A stretch of DNA of 64,000 nt from Alcanivorax sp. (GTDB taxonomy: Bacteria > Pseudomonadota > Gammaproteobacteria > Pseudomonadales > Alcanivoracaceae). The DNA is taken from the NCBI RefSeq assembly GCF_019431375.1, contig NZ_CP080267.1, positions 3,594,501-3,658,500 on the forward strand. Direction: 5' to 3'. A program made the position numbers and the translations under genes. Under the pieces are notes generated by a model. The model did no database searches, was not told the origin of the DNA, and saw only the letters and a program-made list of their open reading frames with translations. Below are positions 26,088-33,540 of this stretch, in pieces. Each line of letters starts with the position of its first letter. The stretch's first letter is position 1.

Positions 26088-26960
26088 ATGAAAATTACTG
26101 TCGTATACAACCCGACCGCCGGTGGTGGCCGGGAGCAGCTGCTTTGCCGTTTTGTGGCCGAACTGGAGAAACTGGGTGCCCGTGTGCGCCTGTATCACAC
26201 CCGGGGACCGGCGGATGCCACCGAGTATCTGCAGAGCCTGGAAGATCAGGGCGATTGCGTGGTGGCGGTGGGTGGTGACGGTACCACCAACGAAGTCCTT
26301 AATGGTCTGGCCCCCGGTGTGGCTCTGGGCGTGTTTGCCACCGGTACCGCCAATGTGCTGGCAAAGGAGCTGCAGCTGCCGAAAACGCCGGAGTTGGCGG
26401 CTCAGGTCGTGGTCAATGGCAAGAATGTGCCGGTGACCCCGGCCCGGCTCAACGGCCGCCGTTTTATCATGATGTGCGGCATCGGCTATGACGCCTGGGT
26501 GGTGGACGGGGTGAACCTGGCGGTGAAGGAGCGCTTCGGCAAGTTGGCCTATGTGCAATCCATGCTGGCGCAGATCCGCCGTTACGGTCAGCGCCATTAC
26601 CGGGTCATGGTGGATGGCCGGCCGCTGGACTGTTTTTCCGCCATCGTTACCAATGGTCGCCATTACGGTGGCAGCTTCGTGCTCAGCCGGGAAGCCAACA
26701 TCCTGCGTCCCCAGGTGCAGGTGCTGTTGTTCCAGAAGCCGGGAGTCAGCTTCTTGCTGCGTTGTCTGGCCGCGCTGTTGTTGGGACGTATGGAGCGGGT
26801 AGATGGCGTTGCCAGCTTGCGGGCCCAGCGGGTGGAGATTCGCTGCGAAGACGCCGATGAGCCAATCCAGGCCGATGGCGACCCGGCCGGCCAGTTACCG
26901 GCGGAGATCGTGATGGAAGATGAGCCGGTACCCATGCGGGTGGCGGACACGTTTCAGTAG
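26088..26960 (+). CDS. Diacylglycerol kinase-family lipid kinase
   Basis: 290 residues. The DAGK catalytic motif GGDGTTNEVLNGL and the start VVYNPTAGGG place it with YegS/DgkB-like lipid kinases; a C-terminal domain with QADGDPAGQLP completes the two-domain fold. Which lipid is phosphorylated cannot be told from sequence. It starts 25 bp after the Nif3-like gene and is followed by a bidirectional terminator at 27011. Confidence 0.88.
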   Translation: MKITVVYNPTAGGGREQLLCRFVAELEKLGARVRLYHTRGPADATEYLQSLEDQGDCVVAVGGDGTTNEVLNGLAPGVALGVFATGTANVLAKELQLPKTPELAAQVVVNGKNVPVTPARLNGRRFIMMCGIGYDAWVVDGVNLAVKERFGKLAYVQSMLAQIRRYGQRHYRVMVDGRPLDCFSAIVTNGRHYGGSFVLSREANILRPQVQVLLFQKPGVSFLLRCLAALLLGRMERVDGVASLRAQRVEIRCEDADEPIQADGDPAGQLPAEIVMEDEPVPMRVADTFQ

Positions 26961-27010
26961 TTCATCATGAGGAGAGTTGCTGAACCTGCCCGGTGAGATC
27001 CCGGCCAGGT

Positions 27011-27046
27011 AATCAAAAAAGCCCGCGTAAGCGGGCTTTTTTGATT
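27011..27046. terminator. Bidirectional intrinsic terminator
   Basis: A perfect dyad: AAAAAAGCCCGC, loop GTAA, GCGGGCTTTTTT, with the symmetry extending outward into AATC/GATT. It sits between the convergent lipid kinase and YhcB-like genes and can serve both. Confidence 0.92.
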
Positions 27047-27119
27047 CAGCGACAAGCGAAAACCTGCGGTAAGGTGCGTTCGGCGTGCCGCATGAAGCCT
27101 GTTGTGTGTCAGTTCTCTC

Positions 27120-27650
27120 TCATTTCTTTTCTTCCGGTGGGCAGCCCTGCTCGTCGCAGCCTTCTGCATAGTCACGGGGAGGCTCCACGATACTGTCTGT
27201 TACCGGTGTGTCTGTCACGTCCACCGGTTTGAATGGTCCGGTGGTTTTCTGTTGCAGACCGAAGTCTTCGGCGAGGGTGCCGCCCTTGGCGCTGGGGGCG
27301 TAATCCAGCGGTGGCGCCACAGGTCCATCGCCCTCTTTCTGTGGGGCGGAATCCAGGGATTTCGCCACCGCCCGTTTGCGGCCCACTTCGGAGCACAATG
27401 CCTGGGCGCCTTTGGAAAGATGCTCGTGGACGGAGCGGTAGGCCTGGGTCATGTCGTTGACCAGCTCTGCGGTGTGCAGGAAATGATCATCCACCTGATC
27501 ACGATAGTGATTGAGGGCCTGGCGGGCTTCATCGCGATCCCGAATCAGCTGGCCGGCCTGGCGCCGTGCCGGTAACAACCAGAACAGTAATCCTGCGCCT
27601 ACTACCACGCCGGCGGCGAAGCACAGCACCCCAGTTGTCAGCATATCCAT
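27120..27650 (-). CDS. YhcB/DUF1043-like membrane-anchored protein
   Basis: 176 residues from MDMLTTGVLCFAAG, with GGAG spaced 6 bases upstream. One N-terminal transmembrane helix (VLCFAAGVVVGAGLLFWLL), then a helical segment (RDEARQALNHYRDQVDDHFLHTAELVNDM) typical of YhcB (ZapG), which links division and envelope synthesis. The C-terminal half is a disordered, Pro/Asp-rich tail (EPPRDYAEGCDEQGCPPEEKK) that is longer than in E. coli. Assignment to the family rests on the helix-coil pattern and local synteny with zapE. Confidence 0.75.
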   Translation of the reverse strand: MDMLTTGVLCFAAGVVVGAGLLFWLLPARRQAGQLIRDRDEARQALNHYRDQVDDHFLHTAELVNDMTQAYRSVHEHLSKGAQALCSEVGRKRAVAKSLDSAPQKEGDGPVAPPLDYAPSAKGGTLAEDFGLQQKTTGPFKPVDVTDTPVTDSIVEPPRDYAEGCDEQGCPPEEKK

Positions 27651-27710
27651 GGCATACTCCTTCTGAATTCCAGTTATTCCAGCACAGTGCCGGGCAGTCG
27701 CCAAGGGTTA

Positions 27711-27991
27711 GAGCCTATTCAGGGTCTCTGCACAGCCGCGTTGCCGCTAAAAATGGCTCCAGGCAAGGCATGAACCGCAGGGCCTGACGGGTCAAGTTCA
27801 AGGTTCATAACACAGCATGGGGCCATTTTTAGCGGCAACCCGAAGGGCCGGGCCCATTCTTTTCAGGTGAAGAGTGCCGCCAGTCCGCGACTGCGCTTGT
27901 TCATGTAGAATGACTACACTACACAATCGCAATCACGAACTGGCAACAAAATTGACTCCGGCGCGGTTGTGCAGAGACCCTGAATAGGCTC
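27711..27991. mobile_element. MITE-like element with 30-bp terminal inverted repeats
   Basis: 281 bp in the 456-bp gap before the hydrolase gene. Terminal repeats start GAGCCTATTCAGGGTCTCTG and match over 30 bp with one mismatch. A second inverted pair lies inside (27740-27760 and 27819-27839, GTTGCCGCTAAAAATGGC), 21 bp with one mismatch. No open reading frame of size is present, so this is a non-autonomous element. No target duplication was convincing. The rest of the gap shows no gene. Confidence 0.75.
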
Positions 27992-28106
27992 CAAGGTGTA
28001 AGAGACTGTTGATACTCTTCATGTTGTTGCGTTGAGACAAGGTTTGGCTTCCCGAAATCGTTGATATAGCGACACGGGATAGCGGGAAAAGCGATGGAGG
28101 TGGGTC

Positions 28107-28739
28107 ATGGCAGTACAGCGGCAGAGTCTTTCCGGGCCGGCCGGTAATCTTGAGGCGGTGGTGGAACAGGGCAGCGACACGCCATCCTTTGTCGCGATTA
28201 TCTGTCATCCCCATCCCCTGTTCGGTGGCACCATGGATAACAAGGTGGTCACTTCCCTCAGTCGCTTGGCCCGTGATCAGGGCGCAGTCGTGGTGCGTTT
28301 CAACTTCCGCGGCGTCGGCGAAAGCCAGGGGGCCTACAGCGACGGTATCGGGGAAACCGAAGACCTGCTGGCGGTACACAGCTGGCTGACCCATACCTGG
28401 CCGGATCTGCCCCTGTGGCTGGCCGGTTTTTCCTTTGGCAGCTTTGTCGCTGCTCGTGGGGCAGAAATTCTCAAGGCCAATGGTATGCCGGCCAGGGAGT
28501 TGCTGCTGGTAGCGCCCCCCGTACACCATTACCCCTTTGATGATATCGAACAGACTGGCTGCCCGGTGACCGTGGTCCAGGGCGAGGATGATGAGGTGGT
28601 TCCGGCGGAGCAGGTGTTTCGCTGGGCAGAAGCCACGCCGTTGGCGCCGGATCTGATCCGTTTTCCGGATTGCGGGCACTTCTTTCATGGCAAGCTGGTG
28701 GAGCTGAAAGAGGCTGCCGCCAGCCATTTACCCGCTTGA
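28107..28739 (+). CDS. Alpha/beta hydrolase of the YqfA-like short family
   Basis: 210 residues of the alpha/beta-hydrolase fold. CHPHPLFGGTMDNKV after the second strand, RFNFRGVGESQG for the oxyanion region, nucleophile Ser in GFSFGSFVA, Asp in QGEDDEVVP and His in PDCGHFFHGKL form a complete catalytic set. This is the COG2945-type group often of unknown substrate. It precedes zapE by 55 bp on the same strand. Confidence 0.85.
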   Translation: MAVQRQSLSGPAGNLEAVVEQGSDTPSFVAIICHPHPLFGGTMDNKVVTSLSRLARDQGAVVVRFNFRGVGESQGAYSDGIGETEDLLAVHSWLTHTWPDLPLWLAGFSFGSFVAARGAEILKANGMPARELLLVAPPVHHYPFDDIEQTGCPVTVVQGEDDEVVPAEQVFRWAEATPLAPDLIRFPDCGHFFHGKLVELKEAAASHLPA

Positions 28740-28794
28740 TAGTCCGCCCCTGCGGCGCTACATTGCCCCGTCCTATCAGCAGGCCCCGAGTCCC

Positions 28795-29877
28795 ATGACG
28801 CCTCTTGAACAGTACCAAGCCGATCTCCAGCGCGACGACTTTTTCCAGGACCCGGCCCAGCAAAGGGCGGTGGAAGAACTGGATGCGCTGTATCACCGCT
28901 TGCTGGCAGAGCCGGCTGGCGGTGGCTTGTTGTCACGTTTTCGCAAGCCGCGCGCGCTCACTGGCCTGTACATGTGGGGAGGCGTCGGTCGCGGCAAGAC
29001 CTATCTGATGGATGTGTTCTTCCAGGCGCTGCCGTTCAAGGAAAAGCGTCGCATGCACTTTCACCGTTTCATGCAGAAGGTGCATCGTGAAATGCGTGAG
29101 CGTCAGGGGGAAAAGAATCCGCTGGTGAGCATTGCCCGCAAGTTTGCCAGCCAGTCCCGGGTGTTGTGCTTTGATGAATTCTTCGTCACCGACATTACGG
29201 ATGCCATGATTCTGGCCGGGCTGATGGGCGAGCTGTTTGCCAATGGCGTGACTCTGGTGGCCACCTCCAACATCGAGCCCGATGGCCTTTACAAGGACGG
29301 CCTGCAACGGGCCCGCTTCCTGCCGGCCATCGACCTGCTCAAGCAATACACCAAGGTGCTCAACGTGGACGGCGGCAACGATTATCGTCTGCGGCTGCTG
29401 GAACAGGCCGAGCTGTACCATTGCCCGCTGGGCAAGGCGGCGGATGATTTTCTTCGTGAGCGTTTTCATACCCTGGAGCCGGATCATTCCCGTCACCGTG
29501 ATCACGGTAATGTGCTGATCGAGGGGCGAAAAATTCCCTCGGTAATGTGCGCCGATGATGTGGTGTGGTTTGAATTCAAGGCCCTGTGTGATGGTCCGCG
29601 CAGCCAGACCGACTATATTGAAGTGGCCCGGGAGTTTCATACCGTGCTGGTCTCCAATGTGGAGCAGATGGGCGCCGGCAAGGATGACATGGCCCGGCGG
29701 TTCATCAATCTGGTGGATGAGTTCTACGACCGGGCCGTGAAGCTGGTGATTACCGCTGAAGTGCCCATCGAAGATATCTATGCTGGCGGCCGTCTGGACT
29801 TCGAATTCGAGCGCACCCGTTCCCGCCTTCAGGAAATGCAGTCCTCCGAGTATCTCGGTCGCGAGCACCGGGCCTGA
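28795..29877 (+). CDS. zapE: Cell division protein ZapE
   Basis: 360 residues of the AFG1-like ATPase family. Walker A GGVGRGKTYLMD, Walker B LCFDEFFVTDI, sensor region LVATSNIEPDGLY and arginine-rich YTKVLNVDGGNDYRLR are present. In E. coli ZapE affects Z-ring stability under low oxygen or stress, and AFG1 relatives work with proteases in mitochondria. Its place near rplM-rpsI-petABC is conserved in gammaproteobacteria. Confidence 0.93.
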   Translation: MTPLEQYQADLQRDDFFQDPAQQRAVEELDALYHRLLAEPAGGGLLSRFRKPRALTGLYMWGGVGRGKTYLMDVFFQALPFKEKRRMHFHRFMQKVHREMRERQGEKNPLVSIARKFASQSRVLCFDEFFVTDITDAMILAGLMGELFANGVTLVATSNIEPDGLYKDGLQRARFLPAIDLLKQYTKVLNVDGGNDYRLRLLEQAELYHCPLGKAADDFLRERFHTLEPDHSRHRDHGNVLIEGRKIPSVMCADDVVWFEFKALCDGPRSQTDYIEVAREFHTVLVSNVEQMGAGKDDMARRFINLVDEFYDRAVKLVITAEVPIEDIYAGGRLDFEFERTRSRLQEMQSSEYLGREHRA

Positions 29878-29957
29878 CAGGTTTCCCGTCATTGGCCGGA
29901 ATTGTCATCGCTGCCCGGTGGTGAACATTTCGGTCATTGCCCGGCGACGGCGTCAGT

Positions 29958-29980
29958 GCACAGAATGAGCCATTCTGTGC
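29958..29980. promoter_or_regulatory. 10-bp inverted repeat upstream of acyl-CoA dehydrogenase
   Basis: GCACAGAATG and CATTCTGTGC are perfect inverse copies separated by 3 bases, 56 bp before the ATG of the dehydrogenase gene. Size and spacing suit a dimeric repressor operator. No T-run follows, so it is not a good terminator. The binding protein is unknown. Confidence 0.4.
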
Positions 29981-30035
29981 CCCGGCCGAGCCCGGTATCG
30001 GGGCTATCCCTGATAACCTGATTCCGGAGAGCTCA

Positions 30036-31181
30036 ATGATTCCCCGTACGCTGTTCAGTTCCGACCATGAAACCTTCCGCGCAACCGTGCGCAAATTCCT
30101 CGAAAATGAGGCAGTACCTCATCACGAAGAGTGGGAGCAAACCGGTGTCGTTCCCAAAGAGGTATGGCTCAAAGCGGGTGAGCAGGGTTTTCTGTGCCCC
30201 ATGGTGGGTGAGGAGTACGGCGGTATCGGGGCCGACTTTCTCTATAGTGTGGTGATTGGCGAGGAAGTGTCCCGGCTGGGTCTGACGGGCATTGGCTGGG
30301 GGCTGCACACGGAAATCGTGGCGCCCTATATCGAGCACAATGGCTCCGAGACGCTCAAGCAGAAATACCTGCCAAAAATGGTCACCGGTGAAATGATCGG
30401 TGCTATTGCCATGACCGAGCCGGGTGCCGGTTCGGATCTGCAGGGAGTGAAAACCTCCGCGGTCAAAAACGGTGACCACTACATCTTGAATGGCTCGAAG
30501 ACCTTTATCACCAACGGTCAGAACGCGGATATCGTGATTGTGGTGGCCAAGACCGATCCGTCCAAGGGCGCCAAGGGGATCAGTCTGTTCGTGGTGGAAA
30601 CCGACTCGGAAGGATTCGAGAAAGGCACCAACCTGAAGAAAGTGGGGATGAAAGCTCAGGATACCTCCGAGCTGTTCTTCCAGGACGTGAAGGTGCCGGC
30701 GGAGAATCTGCTGGGTGAAGAGGGCATGGGCTTCATCTACCTGATGCAGGAACTGCCGCAGGAGCGCCTGGGGATTGCCATTGGTGGTCTGGCCATGGCG
30801 GAATCCGCGCTGGAACACACCATCAATTATGTCAAAGAGCGCAAGGCGTTTGGCAAGCCGGTTGCCGCGTTCCAGAACACCCAGTTCAAGATTGCCGAGA
30901 TGCACACCAAGCTGGAAGTGGCCCGCGCCTACGTGGATCGCTGTCTGGAACTGCACCTGAAAAAGGAACTGGATATTCCTACCGCGGCCGCGGCCAAATA
31001 TTACATCACCGATTTACAGTGCGAAGTGATCGACGAATGCGTGCAGTTGCATGGCGGTTACGGCTATATGTGGGAATATCCGGTGGCCCGCATGTTTGCA
31101 GATTCACGCGTACAGCGGATCTATGGCGGCACCAATGAAATCATGAAGACGATTATCGCCAAGGCCGTTCTGGCTGACTGA
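30036..31181 (+). CDS. Acyl-CoA dehydrogenase
   Basis: 381 residues from MIPRTLFSSDHETF, with GGAGAG spaced 5 bases upstream. FAD-binding AMTEPGAGSDLQGVKT, substrate/FAD loop QDTSELFFQDVKVP, and the C-terminal YGGTNEIMK carrying the position of the catalytic Glu are all intact. It performs the first step of beta-oxidation or of branched-chain acyl-CoA breakdown; chain length is not predictable. A strong terminator follows and the next gene is a FadL-type fatty-acid porin, a logical partner. Confidence 0.93.
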   Translation: MIPRTLFSSDHETFRATVRKFLENEAVPHHEEWEQTGVVPKEVWLKAGEQGFLCPMVGEEYGGIGADFLYSVVIGEEVSRLGLTGIGWGLHTEIVAPYIEHNGSETLKQKYLPKMVTGEMIGAIAMTEPGAGSDLQGVKTSAVKNGDHYILNGSKTFITNGQNADIVIVVAKTDPSKGAKGISLFVVETDSEGFEKGTNLKKVGMKAQDTSELFFQDVKVPAENLLGEEGMGFIYLMQELPQERLGIAIGGLAMAESALEHTINYVKERKAFGKPVAAFQNTQFKIAEMHTKLEVARAYVDRCLELHLKKELDIPTAAAAKYYITDLQCEVIDECVQLHGGYGYMWEYPVARMFADSRVQRIYGGTNEIMKTIIAKAVLAD

Positions 31182-31203
31182 AATCGCCGGCATGATTGCA
31201 AAT

Positions 31204-31233
31204 AAAAAGGGCAGCATTCGCTGCCCTTTTTTT
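31204..31233 (+). terminator. Intrinsic terminator after acyl-CoA dehydrogenase
   Basis: AAAAAGGGCAGC, loop ATTC, GCTGCCCTTTTTTT: a 12-bp perfect stem with a T-run, 22 bp after the stop codon. Confidence 0.92.
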
Positions 31234-31276
31234 ATTTTCTCTTTTCTAATGCAAAAATCTGAGTGAACGGCATTCC

Positions 31277-31306
31277 TTGCTTGTGCCGCCGCCTATTGTG
31301 TATAAG
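31277..31306 (+). promoter_or_regulatory. Candidate sigma-70 promoter for the FadL-like gene
   Basis: TTGCTT (-35), 18-bp spacer, TATAAG (-10), ending 62 bp before the ATG. The spacing and -10 box are good, the -35 box is moderate. Confidence 0.5.
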
Positions 31307-31368
31307 TGGATTGCTGATCTTTTAATCATTATGACAGCACTACTTTGCGAGGAAGAGGGAGAGACATC

Positions 31369-32625
31369 ATGAAAAAAACAGGTGCCGTTCTTGTCGGTTC
31401 CGCATTGAGCCTGGCTGCCGGGCATGCGGCGGCAAGTGGCTTTTCCGTGTCCTATCAATCCGTTTCCGCTCTGGGTACCGCCTATGCCGGTGCCGGTGTA
31501 CTCAGCGAGAACGCCTCTAACCAATGGTACAACCCGGCTACCCTGGCGGGGCTGAAGCAGGCAGAGCTGTCTGCTGCGGTTCATCAGGTGTGGGTGGATA
31601 CCTCTTTCGAAGGTGATGCTTCCACGACGCCTTTCGGTAATGCACCAGGTGACTTTGATGATGTGGAACCGTTCATTGGCAGTGCATTTCTCGCTGTGCC
31701 ATTGACCGACATGATGACATTTGGGCTAGGGGTGAATTCTCCGTTCGGAACAAAGGTTGAGTATGACGACAACTGGGGTAACCAAATCGCTCCCCCTCTG
31801 TTTCCTGTGCCAGCAGGAACGGGTGATTTTTATTCCACTGAATCGGATCTGAAAACTTACAACGTGAACCCGTCGCTGGGTATTCAGTTAACGGATAATT
31901 TGAACGTGGGCGTCGGTGTAAGCTACCAGCGTCTGGATGCCGATATTCGTAATGCCGGAACACGACTGGAAGGTGACGATGATAGTTATGGCTGGAATCT
32001 GGGGCTGACCTACAGCCCGGATGACAATAACCATTTCGGTGTTGCTTACCGCTCCAAGATTGAGTACGACGTGGAAGGCGATATCACTTTTAACCCGGTG
32101 GTTGCGGGTCCTTTGGCAGGAACCTATGAAGGTGAAACATCCGTAGATCTGCCTGCTTCCCTGCAGCTTTCCTATGCGGGTGATCTGTCTGATCGCACCC
32201 AGATCCTGATGGGTGTTGAATGGATGGAGTGGAGCAGTCTGGACAAGCTGGAAATTGATCATGCTGGTCCCGCTCCGCTCCCGAACCCGGCAGTGGAAAC
32301 CTTCGACTGGGAAAACACTGTGCGTTATTCCCTGGGGGTTCGTCACGCCATGAATGACACCACGGTACTGCGTGCCGGTGTGGCGCAGGAAGAGTCCACT
32401 CAGGGCACCGATAATCGCTCGGCCATTTCTCCGGATTCTGACCGGGTCTGGGTGACCCTGGGTGCCGGTTTCACCCCGGTGGAGAACATGACCATCGACG
32501 TGGGTTATGCGCATATCTTTGTGGAAGATGCGGATATCAACCGCATGGACAAAGGCGTGCCGCTGAAGGGTACCTACGAACTGGATGCGGATGTGATTGG
32601 CGCGCAGTTGAGCTACCGCTTCTGA
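31369..32625 (+). CDS. FadL/TodX-family outer-membrane transporter
   Basis: 418 residues from MKKTGAVLVGSALSL; an upstream in-frame Met lacks a signal peptide. The signal peptide ends GHAAASG, and the mature start GFSVSYQSVSALGTAYAG and NASNQWYNPATLAGL match the FadL hatch domain, followed by a 14-stranded barrel ending in an aromatic residue (LSYRF). FadL proteins let long-chain fatty acids or hydrocarbons cross the outer membrane by lateral diffusion. Located after an acyl-CoA dehydrogenase. Confidence 0.92.
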   Translation: MKKTGAVLVGSALSLAAGHAAASGFSVSYQSVSALGTAYAGAGVLSENASNQWYNPATLAGLKQAELSAAVHQVWVDTSFEGDASTTPFGNAPGDFDDVEPFIGSAFLAVPLTDMMTFGLGVNSPFGTKVEYDDNWGNQIAPPLFPVPAGTGDFYSTESDLKTYNVNPSLGIQLTDNLNVGVGVSYQRLDADIRNAGTRLEGDDDSYGWNLGLTYSPDDNNHFGVAYRSKIEYDVEGDITFNPVVAGPLAGTYEGETSVDLPASLQLSYAGDLSDRTQILMGVEWMEWSSLDKLEIDHAGPAPLPNPAVETFDWENTVRYSLGVRHAMNDTTVLRAGVAQEESTQGTDNRSAISPDSDRVWVTLGAGFTPVENMTIDVGYAHIFVEDADINRMDKGVPLKGTYELDADVIGAQLSYRF

Positions 32626-32646
32626 TCCCTTGCCACGTTCCAACAG

Positions 32647-32675
32647 AAAAGGCCCTGCTAGCAGGGCCTTTTTTT
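32647..32675 (+). terminator. Intrinsic terminator after FadL-like gene
   Basis: AAAAGGCCCTGC then GCAGGGCCTTTTTTT around a TA centre, a strong GC stem with a T-run. Confidence 0.92.
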
Positions 32676-32709
32676 ATGCTCGTAAGAGCCAGACAAACCT
32701 TTCCGGCAA

Positions 32710-32809
32710 TGTAGGGTGAATTAGCCGCAGGCGTAATCCATCATGTTTGCATTTCATATCAAGGCTGCCGATAAAAGGTGGATTACGCCTTAGGCTAATT
32801 CACCCTACA
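32710..32809. repeat. GTAGGGTG palindrome, second copy
   Basis: Arms of 33 bp (32710-32742 and 32777-32809; TGTAGGGTGAATTAGC and its inverse) with a few mismatches and a 34-bp loop. Its sequence differs from the 22061 copy except for the outer GTAGGGTG. A short extra CACCCTACG follows just before the hydrolase stop. It separates two operons pointing towards each other. Confidence 0.85.
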
Positions 32810-32814
32810 CCACC

Positions 32815-33537
32815 CTACGTTTCTTTCCGTGTCCGCAGTCTTGCGGCCAGGGCCGGCGCCAGCGCGGTAGCCATGGCCTGGTACCCCTTGATGCCGGGGT
32901 GATAGCCGTCTTTGGCCAGCAGGGCCGGGTCGTTCATTGCCGGGTAGGCCAGATGGATAAAGTCATTGGGGCGCTCCCTGGCCAGCTGCCGTTGGACGGC
33001 ATCCAGTTGTCGGGCCCGCCAGCCCAGCAGCTGGCGCAGGGGCGAGGGCAGGGCGGTAAAGCGGTGCATGGGCGGCACGCTGAGCAGGTAGAGTGGCGTC
33101 GGTAGTCTGGCAGCGAGTGTCAGTAGTTGCTCGCGATAACGACGCCTGGGTGTCAGCCCGGTGGTGTCATTGACGCCCATGCTGAGCAAGATGACATCTG
33201 CCGGCGGCAGCTCGGTGTGTGTCAGGTTGTCCAGCAGGGCCTGCAGACGGATACCGTTAATGCCGTGGCTATGCCAGGCAATCGGGTGTCGGCTTTGCTG
33301 ATATAGCTGCCGGGCCAGTTGGCTGGCCAGGCCATCTTGATGATGTGCCACCCCTACTCCGGCAGCGGTGGATTCGCCGATCACCAGCAGTCGCAGTGCC
33401 GGCTCCCCCTCACCGTACTGGCCGTGCGGCTCACCGCTGGCCTCCGGCAGACGCGGAGTGGTGCGGCGGGTGCGCTTGCCCTGCCAGACCAGCAGTGGGG
33501 CGAGCAGGGCAGTGCTGAGCCAGAAGGGCAGGTGCAT
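32815..33537 (-). CDS. SGNH/GDSL-family hydrolase
   Basis: 240 residues with an N-terminal hydrophobic helix (LPFWLSTALLAPLLVW), so exported or membrane-tethered. Block I is VIGESTAAGVG (Ser nucleophile), block III SMGVNDTTG, block V KDGYHPGIKGY (Asp and His), which is a full SGNH set. Likely an esterase or lipase. It begins 3 bp after the oxidoreductase stop codon, as the third gene of the tetR operon. Confidence 0.85.
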   Translation of the reverse strand: MHLPFWLSTALLAPLLVWQGKRTRRTTPRLPEASGEPHGQYGEGEPALRLLVIGESTAAGVGVAHHQDGLASQLARQLYQQSRHPIAWHSHGINGIRLQALLDNLTHTELPPADVILLSMGVNDTTGLTPRRRYREQLLTLAARLPTPLYLLSVPPMHRFTALPSPLRQLLGWRARQLDAVQRQLARERPNDFIHLAYPAMNDPALLAKDGYHPGIKGYQAMATALAPALAARLRTRKET

Positions 33538-33540
33538 GGG

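Noticed and set aside
27711..27991. Target-site duplication around the MITE-like element
   Set aside because: CCAAGG occurs on both sides but at unequal distances, so no clean direct duplication could be claimed.
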